The translations under genes were made by a program, and so were the position numbers. DNA of 52,506 nucleotides from Candidatus Gemmiger faecigallinarum (lineage in GTDB: Bacteria; Bacillota; Clostridia; Oscillospirales; Ruminococcaceae), in the NCBI GenBank assembly GCA_019120395.1, contig DWVD01000045.1, forward strand, positions 1 to 52,506. The letters are read 5' to 3'. The notes below the pieces were generated by a model. It saw nothing but the letters and a program-made list of their open reading frames with translations. It searched no databases and was not told the DNA's origin. Below, in pieces: positions 43,618-50,873 of the stretch. Within the stretch, counting starts at the first letter, position 1; each line of letters begins with the position of its first letter.

Positions 43618-45333
43618 ATGCTGGAAATCGGTTCCGTCGTGGACGGAAAATACAAAATCTTGAGCGAGATCGGCCACGGCGGCATGAGTGTGGTCTATCT
43701 TGCCATCAACGAGCGCGCCAACAAGACTTGGGCCATCAAAGAGCTGCGCAAGGACGGTACGGTGGATTTTTCCACGGTGCGGCAGGGGCTGGTTGTGGAG
43801 ACCGAGATCCTGAAAAAACTCAGTCATCCGCACCTGCCCAGTATCATCGACGTGATTGATCAGGATGACAGTTTCCTGATTGTGATGGATTATATCGAAG
43901 GACGCAGCCTGGACAGTCTGCTCCGCCATGGCGGAGCGCAGCCGCCGGACAAAGTGATCGAATGGGCCAAGCAGTTATGCGACGTATTGGGTTACCTGCA
44001 CAGCCGCCGCCCGCCCATCATCTATCGCGATATGAAGCCGGGAAATGTTATGTTGAAGCCGGACGGCAACGTTATGCTGCTGGATTTTGGAACTGCGCGC
44101 GAATATAAGGATAAAAGCGTAGCCGATACAACTTGCTTGGGGACCCGCGGCTATGCTGCGCCCGAACAGTTCGGAGGCCGCGGTCAAAGCGACGCCCGCA
44201 CCGATATCTACTGCCTGGGGGCCACTATGTACCACCTGCTGACCGGGCACAGCCCGGCCGAGCCGCCTTATGAGATTAAGCCGCTGGGCTACTGGAATGT
44301 CAATTTTATCGGTTCCGGGCTGGAAAAACTGGTCGCTCGGTGCACCCGGCAGAATCCCGCAGAGCGATACCAGAGCTGTGCTGAGCTGATGTATGCGCTG
44401 GAGCACGTTCATGATGAGGATGATGCCAACCGTCGCCGCCGTAGCAGGATATGGGGTTGTTTTGTGGCTAGCCTGGCTGTTACGGTGCTGGGCGTGGCGG
44501 GTATGGTCATCTTTGCCCTAGCGGGAAACGCAGTTGTCAAAGAAAGCTATGACCGGTATTTGGCCCAGGCCCGGGCTATGGGAGGAGGTTCCGCGGCGGC
44601 AGTTGACAGCTGCAGGGCTGCCATCTCGCTGCAGCCATCCCGGCCGGAAGCCTACGATGCGATGCTGGACGCTGTCGACGGAGATCTTCTGTTCACTGGG
44701 GAAGAGAGTGCTGAGTTGGTTTCCTGTTTTCTAGATACGGATGGCGTCAGGACCAATCTGGAACGCTTGGCCGACAGCGACCCGGAAGCCTGCGATGCAC
44801 TTGTTTACCGGCTGGCCAACGATTACTATTTCTTTTACGATGGCAGCGACGGCCGGACAAAGGCGGTTCAATGGTACGAGCGGGTGTTGGACAGCGAGAC
44901 GCTGGATGTCCGGCAGGTGGAAGTGGCCAACGGGTTGTACGCCATCAGCAGTTATTATCCTTCGCTGACGGCGGACAAAAGTGTTTTTTCAGTAGGGGAG
45001 CATTCCAACACTTGGCTGACCTTCTGGCAGCAGATGGCAGCCATTACCGACGGCGACCTGGCATTTGGGGCGGGCGGCACGCGCTATGCGGCAGCCTTGT
45101 ATCAGGAATTGGCTGACCAGGTCCTTGTTAATGCCGCCAACTTTAAGGCTTATGGCGTCAGCTATGCGGAAATAGAGTTCCAGCTGGACAAGGCAGAGCA
45201 GGGTCTTGCAGCTCTGACGCCGGAAAGCGTGGCGGTCCAGCAGCAGATTGCAGAGGCACTGCGTTGTGTTTCTATGGCGCGCCGGCAGGCGGATGCCGTC
45301 TTTTCTGCTATGGATACGGGGACGGGAGGATGA
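43618..45333 (+). CDS. Transmembrane Ser/Thr protein kinase with extracytoplasmic helical repeats
   Basis: A 571-aa kinase. Cytoplasmic kinase domain (about 10-265): glycine loop GHGGMSVVYLA, ATP-anchoring K41 in WAIKEL, catalytic loop YRDMKPGN (R137, D138), metal-binding DFG (D156), activation-loop end GYAAPEQFG and helix F DARTDIYCLG. All catalytic residues are present, so it should be active and of the RD class. A membrane helix follows at about 278-305 (FVASLAVTVLGVAGMVIFAL), then about 265 extracytoplasmic residues of TPR-like helical pairs, not the PASTA repeats of PrkC. Layout mirrors EssB (pseudokinase, membrane helix, outer helical domain). GGGGACTGG lies before the ATG. Confidence 0.92.
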   Translation: MLEIGSVVDGKYKILSEIGHGGMSVVYLAINERANKTWAIKELRKDGTVDFSTVRQGLVVETEILKKLSHPHLPSIIDVIDQDDSFLIVMDYIEGRSLDSLLRHGGAQPPDKVIEWAKQLCDVLGYLHSRRPPIIYRDMKPGNVMLKPDGNVMLLDFGTAREYKDKSVADTTCLGTRGYAAPEQFGGRGQSDARTDIYCLGATMYHLLTGHSPAEPPYEIKPLGYWNVNFIGSGLEKLVARCTRQNPAERYQSCAELMYALEHVHDEDDANRRRRSRIWGCFVASLAVTVLGVAGMVIFALAGNAVVKESYDRYLAQARAMGGGSAAAVDSCRAAISLQPSRPEAYDAMLDAVDGDLLFTGEESAELVSCFLDTDGVRTNLERLADSDPEACDALVYRLANDYYFFYDGSDGRTKAVQWYERVLDSETLDVRQVEVANGLYAISSYYPSLTADKSVFSVGEHSNTWLTFWQQMAAITDGDLAFGAGGTRYAAALYQELADQVLVNAANFKAYGVSYAEIEFQLDKAEQGLAALTPESVAVQQQIAEALRCVSMARRQADAVFSAMDTGTGG

Positions 45334-45336
45334 CCG

Positions 45337-45822
45337 ATGGATCAAGTACAACCCATGATTCGAATCTATCAGATCTGCTTTTACGCCTGTCTGGCTATTA
45401 CGGTCCTGGGGATTGCCAGCGCGGTCTTTCTGTTTTTCCGCTTCGACATCCGAACTATTTTTGAGATACGGACTGGCCGTGCAGCGAAACGCACCATTGA
45501 GAAAATGGCGCGCCTCAACGCCACGACGGGACGCCTGAAGAACGGCGGAACGGGATATGTCAGCGACGGGCTGTCCGGCCCAATGACGGAGGGAACATCG
45601 ACCACCAGCCCGCTTGCCCGGCCCGTTCCGGCGGAGGGGGGGAGTGCCGCCCCGCCGAATGTCGGCAACGTGGATACCATGCCCCTGGCGCCTGCGGGAA
45701 ACGGCGAGACCGTTGTCCTTCCGGCAGAGCCTTCGGTGCTGCCGCCTCGGGCAGTACCGCCCGGCTTTACATTCCGGGTAACCCAGTCTGTGCTTCTGAT
45801 CCATACCGATGAGCAAATTTGA
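45337..45822 (+). CDS. Small membrane protein with ETVVL-type motif
   Basis: A 161-aa protein of unknown family. One membrane segment (residues 10-33, QICFYACLAITVLGIASAVFL) is followed by a basic juxtamembrane helix and a Pro/Gly/Thr-rich disordered tail. The tail carries GNGETVVLPAEPSVLPP (E124-T-V-V-L), reminiscent of the ETTVL motif in the neighbouring protease-FHA protein; T125 is a plausible kinase target. It sits between the two kinase genes, 3 nt after the first. It may be an adaptor phosphorylated by one of them and read by an FHA domain (inference). Confidence 0.75.
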   Translation: MDQVQPMIRIYQICFYACLAITVLGIASAVFLFFRFDIRTIFEIRTGRAAKRTIEKMARLNATTGRLKNGGTGYVSDGLSGPMTEGTSTTSPLARPVPAEGGSAAPPNVGNVDTMPLAPAGNGETVVLPAEPSVLPPRAVPPGFTFRVTQSVLLIHTDEQI

Positions 45823-45825
45823 CTG

Positions 45826-45852
45826 ACCGCCCTGCGGACGAAAACGGGCGGT
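45826..45852 (+). terminator. Weak hairpin between the small membrane protein and kinase 2
   Basis: ACCGCCC (45826-45832) and GGGCGGT (45846-45852) form a 7-bp stem with a 13-nt loop, followed by only TTG. At most an attenuator. Confidence 0.25.
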
Positions 45853-45886
45853 TTGATGCTAAAAAGGTGTGGGAGCGAAAGAAAAA

Positions 45887-47776
45887 ATGTTCAGAGCAAA
45901 CGAGATTTTTGGAGGGACCTACCGCATCGAGCGGGAGATTGGCCGCGGCGGGACAGGCGTTATCTATCTGGCGTATCATCTGCGTCTGCAGAAATATGTG
46001 GTGATTAAACGTATCCTCAGCAACTTTGAAGGTTCGCTGGATGCGCGCACCGAGGTGGATATCCTGAAAAATCTGCATCACCCGTATCTGCCGCAGGTCT
46101 ACGACTTTTTGCAGTACGGGCGCGAGGTGTATACCGTTATGGATTACATCCGGGGCCAGGGGTTCGACCGGCTGGTTGAGCAGCATGCAGTTTTTCCGGA
46201 AAAATCGCTGCAGAGATGGCTGCGTCAGCTGCTGGAGGTGCTGGATTACCTGCACAGTCAGCGGCCGTCTGTCATACATAGCGACATCAAACCCGGAAAT
46301 ATCATCCTGACACCGCAGGGCAATGTTTGCCTGATCGACTTCAACATTTCGCTGGACGGGATCGAGGCGGGCAAGATCACAGGTTTCAGCCAGTATTATG
46401 CTGCGCCGGAACAAGTCAGCCTGGCCCAGGCAAAACTGGCCGGGCGTCCCAGCGGCATCCGTCTGGACGCCCGCACGGACCTGTACAGTCTGGCGGCAAC
46501 CTTTTACACGCTGATCAGCGGCCAGGTACCGGTATCTGATCGAAGTAATCCACCGCTGAAGCAGATCGCGGTGGGGCGTTATACGCCTGATTTTCTGGCA
46601 ATCCTCGACCGCGCTATGGCATGGGAACCGGAGCGCCGTTACAGGAGCGCAAAAAAGATGCTGGCTGCTTTAGACCGGCTGAAGCGGCAGGACCATCGTT
46701 ACCGCACCTACGTGGTCCTGCAGGCGGTCAGCTGGCTGTCGGCCGCTGCATTTCTGGCGGGAGGCGTGTTCTGTGTGGTGCGTGGCATCCGGGTGGACAA
46801 TCTGGAACAGTACCGCGCCGCATACCGTCAGCTGTCCTGGGCGGTAGAGCAAGGCAACGATAGCGAGATACAGGCCCGGGGCGAGGCACTTTTGCAGGGA
46901 GAGGCATATCAGGCAATCCTGGAGCAAACTCCGGCGGACCACAGTGCTATTTTGCACGCGGTGGGAGACTGTTATTACAACCGCGAAGAGTATGCGGCGG
47001 CCGCCGGTTACTATCAGGAAGCTCTGGAAGTCGCAGAACCCGGCGACTCCGAACTGGAATTGTACTATGAGGACGCTGCCATCGCGCTGGCGCTTTCCGG
47101 TGATGTCGGCAGCGCGGAGGAAGTGCTGGACCAAGCGGCTGCGGCGGGAATCAGCGGGAGCCGGCAGTTGGTGATCCAGGCGTCCATAGCGCTGCGCAGT
47201 GGGGATGGCGCCGCCTGCCGACAGGCAGTACAGCAGGTGTTGGACGCCAGCACTGACACGGAGCTATGCGCCCGTGCCTGCCTGCTGGCGGCCCGGTCGT
47301 TAACCGCAGCGGAGCAGGTGCTGCCCTGGTTGGAAAAGGCCAGAGAGTATGATCTCTCCCGCGAGGTGCTGCGACGGCTGGGAGCCGTCTATATGGAATT
47401 GGCAGCTGCGCAGACAAGGCCCTATGCGGCACGGCAGTACCAGCAGCAGGCACTGGAATGTTACCGGACCCTTTGCGGCTATTCCTATGCCGCGCTGGAG
47501 GATCGATTGAACCTGGCGGTGGTACAGCTCTCGCTGGGCGACGCCGACGAGGCGATTCGTCAGCTGATTGCCCTGCAGCATGAAGCGCCTGAGGACTACC
47601 GGGTGGCGGCAAACCTGGCCTTTGCCTATGATGCGGCCGGGGATGCCCAGAACGCAGCGTCCTGCGGCAGCCGTGCGCTGCGTCTATGGCGGGAAACACC
47701 TGCCACAGATCGGGACGCGGAGGACAGCGAACTGGTGCAGAATCTGCGCCAGCTGCAGCAGCGCTTGGGCTTTTAA
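45887..47776 (+). CDS. Transmembrane Ser/Thr kinase, non-RD type, with extracytoplasmic TPR region
   Basis: A 629-aa protein. Kinase domain 12-265: glycine loop GRGGTGVIYLA, K41 in VVIKRI, catalytic loop HSDIKPGNII (H131-S-D133, no Arg before Asp), metal site D151-F-N153 instead of DFG, then YYAAPEQ. The non-RD loop implies that activation-loop phosphorylation is not needed; the DFN change may reduce activity but is compatible with it. Membrane helix near 275-297 (AVSWLSAAAFLAGGVFCVV). The remaining 330 residues are TPR-like pairs (AVGDCYYNREEYAAAAGYY, LNLAVVQLSLGDADEAIRQL, VAANLAFAYDAAGDAQNAA) facing outward. The ATG follows GGGAG by 11 nt. Architecture parallels kinase 1. Confidence 0.88.
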   Translation: MFRANEIFGGTYRIEREIGRGGTGVIYLAYHLRLQKYVVIKRILSNFEGSLDARTEVDILKNLHHPYLPQVYDFLQYGREVYTVMDYIRGQGFDRLVEQHAVFPEKSLQRWLRQLLEVLDYLHSQRPSVIHSDIKPGNIILTPQGNVCLIDFNISLDGIEAGKITGFSQYYAAPEQVSLAQAKLAGRPSGIRLDARTDLYSLAATFYTLISGQVPVSDRSNPPLKQIAVGRYTPDFLAILDRAMAWEPERRYRSAKKMLAALDRLKRQDHRYRTYVVLQAVSWLSAAAFLAGGVFCVVRGIRVDNLEQYRAAYRQLSWAVEQGNDSEIQARGEALLQGEAYQAILEQTPADHSAILHAVGDCYYNREEYAAAAGYYQEALEVAEPGDSELELYYEDAAIALALSGDVGSAEEVLDQAAAAGISGSRQLVIQASIALRSGDGAACRQAVQQVLDASTDTELCARACLLAARSLTAAEQVLPWLEKAREYDLSREVLRRLGAVYMELAAAQTRPYAARQYQQQALECYRTLCGYSYAALEDRLNLAVVQLSLGDADEAIRQLIALQHEAPEDYRVAANLAFAYDAAGDAQNAASCGSRALRLWRETPATDRDAEDSELVQNLRQLQQRLGF

Positions 47777-47837
47777 GCCGCTGGCAGCCCCGGGAAGGGG
47801 CGGTGCAGGTAGACGGGATCCAGGGAGGAAAAAGAAC

Positions 47838-47954
47838 ATGAGTTCGGATCAATGGTATATTTTGGGCGCCTTCCTGCTGGGGATGGGCGTCTGTGTGCTG
47901 GTCATCAGCCAGGTCGTGTTGGGCCGTTGGCTGAAACGATTTATGCAGGAGTGA
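47838..47954 (+). CDS. 38-residue single-pass membrane protein
   Basis: A very short gene: SSDQWYILGAFLLGMGVCVL, then a segment ending QVVLGRWLKRFMQE; one hydrophobic helix (about 7-28) and a basic amphipathic tail. AGGGAGGAAAAAGAAC before the ATG is a strong ribosome binding site, and the stop is 6 nt before the next start, so I regard it as real. T7SSb systems contain small bitopic components such as EssA; equivalence is untested. Confidence 0.7.
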   Translation: MSSDQWYILGAFLLGMGVCVLVISQVVLGRWLKRFMQE

Positions 47955-47960
47955 TACCGC

Positions 47961-48233
47961 ATGAAATGCCCCAACTGCCGGTGTGAGATCGGCAACCTGA
48001 CAACCTGCCCCTATTGTGGTGTGGTCCTGTACCGGCGGCCATCGGCGGGACGCGCCCCGCAGGCGCCTCCGCGCGTCGGGCAGCCGTCTCCTCGCACACC
48101 TGCCCGCAGCCGCAGTGATCAGCGCAGGGACAGGCATCTGGCCAATCTGGACAGCTGGGGTATTCTGACGGTGGTCCTGCTGAGCGGTATCTTTGTACTG
48201 GAGCTGCTGCAGCTTCTGCTGCAGTTCCAGTGA
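47961..48233 (+). CDS. Zinc-ribbon protein with C-terminal membrane helix
   Basis: A 90-aa protein. N-terminal zinc ribbon with CPNC (C3, C6) and CPYC (C16, C19), a Pro/Arg-rich linker (APQAPPRVGQPSPRTPARS), and a membrane helix at about 67-88 (WGILTVVLLSGIFVLELLQL). It is one of three zinc-ribbon membrane proteins in this operon. Role unknown; zinc ribbons in such proteins usually serve in protein contacts. Confidence 0.8.
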   Translation: MKCPNCRCEIGNLTTCPYCGVVLYRRPSAGRAPQAPPRVGQPSPRTPARSRSDQRRDRHLANLDSWGILTVVLLSGIFVLELLQLLLQFQ

Positions 48234-48287
48234 ACGTCCGCGCATCACCCCGGCGTGTCCCCTGCTGGGGAAAGGAGGAATCTTAAC

Positions 48288-49817
48288 ATGACCAAGACTA
48301 GAAAAACCATCGTGGCTGTCGTTGCGGCCATTGCAGTACTGCTGATTGCTGCGGCGGCAGGCCTGGCGGTGTACAGCAGCGCCGCCAACAGCTACAGCAC
48401 CCAGTTGAGTCGCGGCGCCAAATACCTGCAGGACGGCGATTATGAAAACGCGGTACTGTGTTATCAGCGCGCCATTGAGGCGGACCCTGATCAGGCGGAC
48501 GGCTATATCGGTCTGGCTCGGACGTACATCGCTTTGGATCGCCTGGCTTTGGCGCGCACCGTTCTGAACGAGGGTTACGAGCGCACAGGCAGCGCACGTC
48601 TGCAACTGATGCTGCAAACCTATCTGGACGTACCGGGAAGTGAGACGGCGTCTGGCGAAACTCCCGCGGATGCGGTTACGGCGTCGCTGGCACTGAATAC
48701 AGACCTGCTTAATACCATAGCGGGCAGTACCTTTAACGAGTACCGCCTGGCGGATATGCTTGATCAGGAGACGCAGGGCGATGGCAGCTATACCGCGGTT
48801 GACGCTGAGACCGGCGTACAACTGGAATTCTTTAACACTGAGGCAAACGGTCACGTTATCGACGCCAACACCGGCCGCCCTTACACCAGTCTGCGTCCCA
48901 ACCGCGTCACGTTTGCCGATCTGAGCGTGTTGTTCGGTGGTAACGACAGCGTGACGCTGCAGCAGTTGACTGGCCTGAAGCTGTCCAATGTTCGACAGCA
49001 GGATGACAGCACACACGGACAGGTGATTACCTTTGAGTATGAAGGGTGCCAGGCACGCATTGCTTGTGATGAGGACGGAACTATCCACGGCGGCTCCTGG
49101 AACGAGTTCCTGCCTGCGCAGGAGGTTGGGCCGGAAGTAGAGGGTAACCTGACCGGACGGCTTGTCAACGCAGTGACCGGCGCCGGTGTGCCCAACGCGG
49201 AGATGGAGTTCCGTGGCCAAGGCCTGGTACAGACGGTCACGACCGACGTGAGCGGTAACTACGCTGCTAATCTGGAACCCGGTACCTACACGGTGACGAT
49301 CAACTGTCCCGGATTTGTCAAGGAAGAAATCCCCGTAACAGTCAACCAGGTTGATACCGTTGAGGAGCTGACCATTTCGCCGCTGATGGCGGAGGGGGAG
49401 ATCCGCATCGTGCTGGAATGGGGCGGCAGTCCGTCCGATCTTGACAGTTACCTGATGGGCGAGACCGACAATGGCGAGGAAGTTTTTACCAACTTCCGGA
49501 ACAAGACCTGTACCGGTACCGATGGCCGCGTGATCGCCAGGCAGGATGTGGACGATACCAACGGCTACGGCCCCGAGACGACGACGATTTACGATATCAA
49601 CGGCACCTACGAGTTCTTTGTGCTGGACTTCAACCACACCGGAACGATCGCCTCCTCTGGTGCGACGGTCAAGGTGTATGTTGGCAACGAACCGCCTGTT
49701 ACCATCAATATATGCAGCGATGCGGAAAACCAGTGGCTGGTCTGCAATATTGACCACGGCGAGGTGGAAATTATCAATATCCCGCAAAACCGTCCGACCC
49801 GCGGTTCCACCAAATGA
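48288..49817 (+). CDS. Membrane-anchored TPR and carboxypeptidase-regulatory-like domain protein
   Basis: A 509-aa protein held by an N-terminal membrane segment (8-30, IVAVVAAIAVLLIAAAAGLA), the rest outside. Residues 38-105 are a TPR pair (GDYENAVLCYQRAIEADPDQ). Residues about 120-280 have no recognised fold. At about 283-365 there is a carboxypeptidase-regulatory-like Ig module (LTGRLVNAVTGAGVPNAEME, DVSGNYAANLEPGTYTVTI). At 375-500 there is a domain beginning IRIVLEWGGSPSDLDSYLMG, a signature of YfaP-like beta domains in surface proteins. The ATG at 48288 follows AAAGGAGGAATCTTAAC. It may be the outer scaffold of the secretion complex or a wall-facing adaptor (inference). Confidence 0.82.
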   Translation: MTKTRKTIVAVVAAIAVLLIAAAAGLAVYSSAANSYSTQLSRGAKYLQDGDYENAVLCYQRAIEADPDQADGYIGLARTYIALDRLALARTVLNEGYERTGSARLQLMLQTYLDVPGSETASGETPADAVTASLALNTDLLNTIAGSTFNEYRLADMLDQETQGDGSYTAVDAETGVQLEFFNTEANGHVIDANTGRPYTSLRPNRVTFADLSVLFGGNDSVTLQQLTGLKLSNVRQQDDSTHGQVITFEYEGCQARIACDEDGTIHGGSWNEFLPAQEVGPEVEGNLTGRLVNAVTGAGVPNAEMEFRGQGLVQTVTTDVSGNYAANLEPGTYTVTINCPGFVKEEIPVTVNQVDTVEELTISPLMAEGEIRIVLEWGGSPSDLDSYLMGETDNGEEVFTNFRNKTCTGTDGRVIARQDVDDTNGYGPETTTIYDINGTYEFFVLDFNHTGTIASSGATVKVYVGNEPPVTINICSDAENQWLVCNIDHGEVEIINIPQNRPTRGSTK

Positions 49818-50245
49818 CGGCCCTATTGGTTTTGACGGTGCTGACTGGTGTACTGGTGCCGGCGCTGGTAATCCTGATTTTGGTGCTGCGGCAGCGGGAC
49901 CAAAGCACCGGACCAGAGAGAGAGGCACCCTGGCGGTTGGAACTAGTGGACCTGCAGACCGGTGGACGGCTCAGAAAGCAATTTTTCTGCGAACTGGAGT
50001 TGGGCCGCACTGCCGGGCGGGAAGAACCGGAGGGCCGTCTGTATTTGGGCAACTGGCGCACGATGAGCCGCCTGCAGTGCAGGCTGTTGGCTGATGGAGA
50101 CAGCGTTTGGGTTGAGAATATGAGCCGGGTCAACGCCAGTATCCTAAATGGCATGCAGATCGATAGCCCCTGTCGCCTGCAGGTCGGCGATCGCCTGAAA
50201 CTGGGTGGCCTGGAATTTCTGGTATCCGTTCTGGAACGGTGCTGA
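49814..50245 (+). CDS. Membrane-anchored protein with degenerate FHA domain
   Basis: A 143-aa protein with an N-terminal membrane helix (residues 2-25, ALLVLTVLTGVLVPALVILI) and an FHA-like domain: LELGRTAGREEPEG, TMSRLQCRLLADGDSVWVEN, VNASILNGMQI, LQVGDRLKLGGLEFLV. The conserved His is replaced by Gln (SRLQC) and the N-G-T turn is absent, so phosphothreonine binding is doubtful. Size and layout parallel the FHA proteins of the leftward operon. Its ATG overlaps the previous stop codon (ATGA), so it is translationally coupled to the TPR/Ig protein. Confidence 0.75.
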   Translation: MTALLVLTVLTGVLVPALVILILVLRQRDQSTGPEREAPWRLELVDLQTGGRLRKQFFCELELGRTAGREEPEGRLYLGNWRTMSRLQCRLLADGDSVWVENMSRVNASILNGMQIDSPCRLQVGDRLKLGGLEFLVSVLERC

Positions 50246-50308
50246 CTTTGTCCGTGCCGCCGGAAATAGATTTATCATATGATTTTGTGTATTAAGGAGG
50301 AATCTTTC

Positions 50309-50854
50309 ATGAAACATTGTCCCCATTGCGGCAATCAGATTAAGGATGAGGCGGCTTTCTGCCCCTATTGCGGCAGTCGGTTTGAACAGCCTGGCTCTGT
50401 CGGCGATTCTGCGCAGGGGCAGCCGCAGTCCGGTACGCCCGGCGGTTACCCTCCGCAGCCAAATGTGGTGATGGTCGCCCCATACGACCACACGCGGGAG
50501 TATGCTGCCCAGGACGTCTCGGACAACAAGGTATTTTGTATGGTTATCTACTTGATGGGGGTCATTGGCGTCATCATTGGGGTACTGGCCAGCCATGATT
50601 CGCCCTATGTCCGGTTCCATGTGCGCCAGGCCCTGAAATGCACCGTGCTGGAAGCGCTTCTGGCGTTGTGCCTGATTGCGGCGGCGCTGCTGTGCGTTAC
50701 TGTGGTTCTGCTGCCGCTGGGAATATTGGCGGCGCTGGTCGTGGCGGTGATGTATGTGATCCTGCTGGTGGTACGTGTAATCTGCTTTGTGGAGATCTGC
50801 ATGGGAAAAGCCGTCGAGCCGCCCATCGTACGAAGCCTGGGATTTTTGAAATGA
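50309..50854 (+). CDS. Zinc-ribbon multi-pass membrane protein (DUF4870-like)
   Basis: A 181-aa protein: zinc ribbon with CPHC (C4, C7) and CPYC (C18, C21), a Gly/Pro/Gln-rich linker, then three hydrophobic segments (about 78-100, 115-140, 143-165). DNKVFCMVIYLMGVIGVIIG and DSPYVRFHVRQALKCTVLEA follow the pattern of DUF4870/Tic20-like small membrane proteins, in which a short membrane hairpin contains an F-H-x-R-Q-A motif. TTAAGGAGGAATCTTTC precedes the ATG. Function unknown. Confidence 0.78.
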   Translation: MKHCPHCGNQIKDEAAFCPYCGSRFEQPGSVGDSAQGQPQSGTPGGYPPQPNVVMVAPYDHTREYAAQDVSDNKVFCMVIYLMGVIGVIIGVLASHDSPYVRFHVRQALKCTVLEALLALCLIAAALLCVTVVLLPLGILAALVVAVMYVILLVVRVICFVEICMGKAVEPPIVRSLGFLK

Positions 50855-50873
50855 CAGGTCAGGAGGTATGAAC

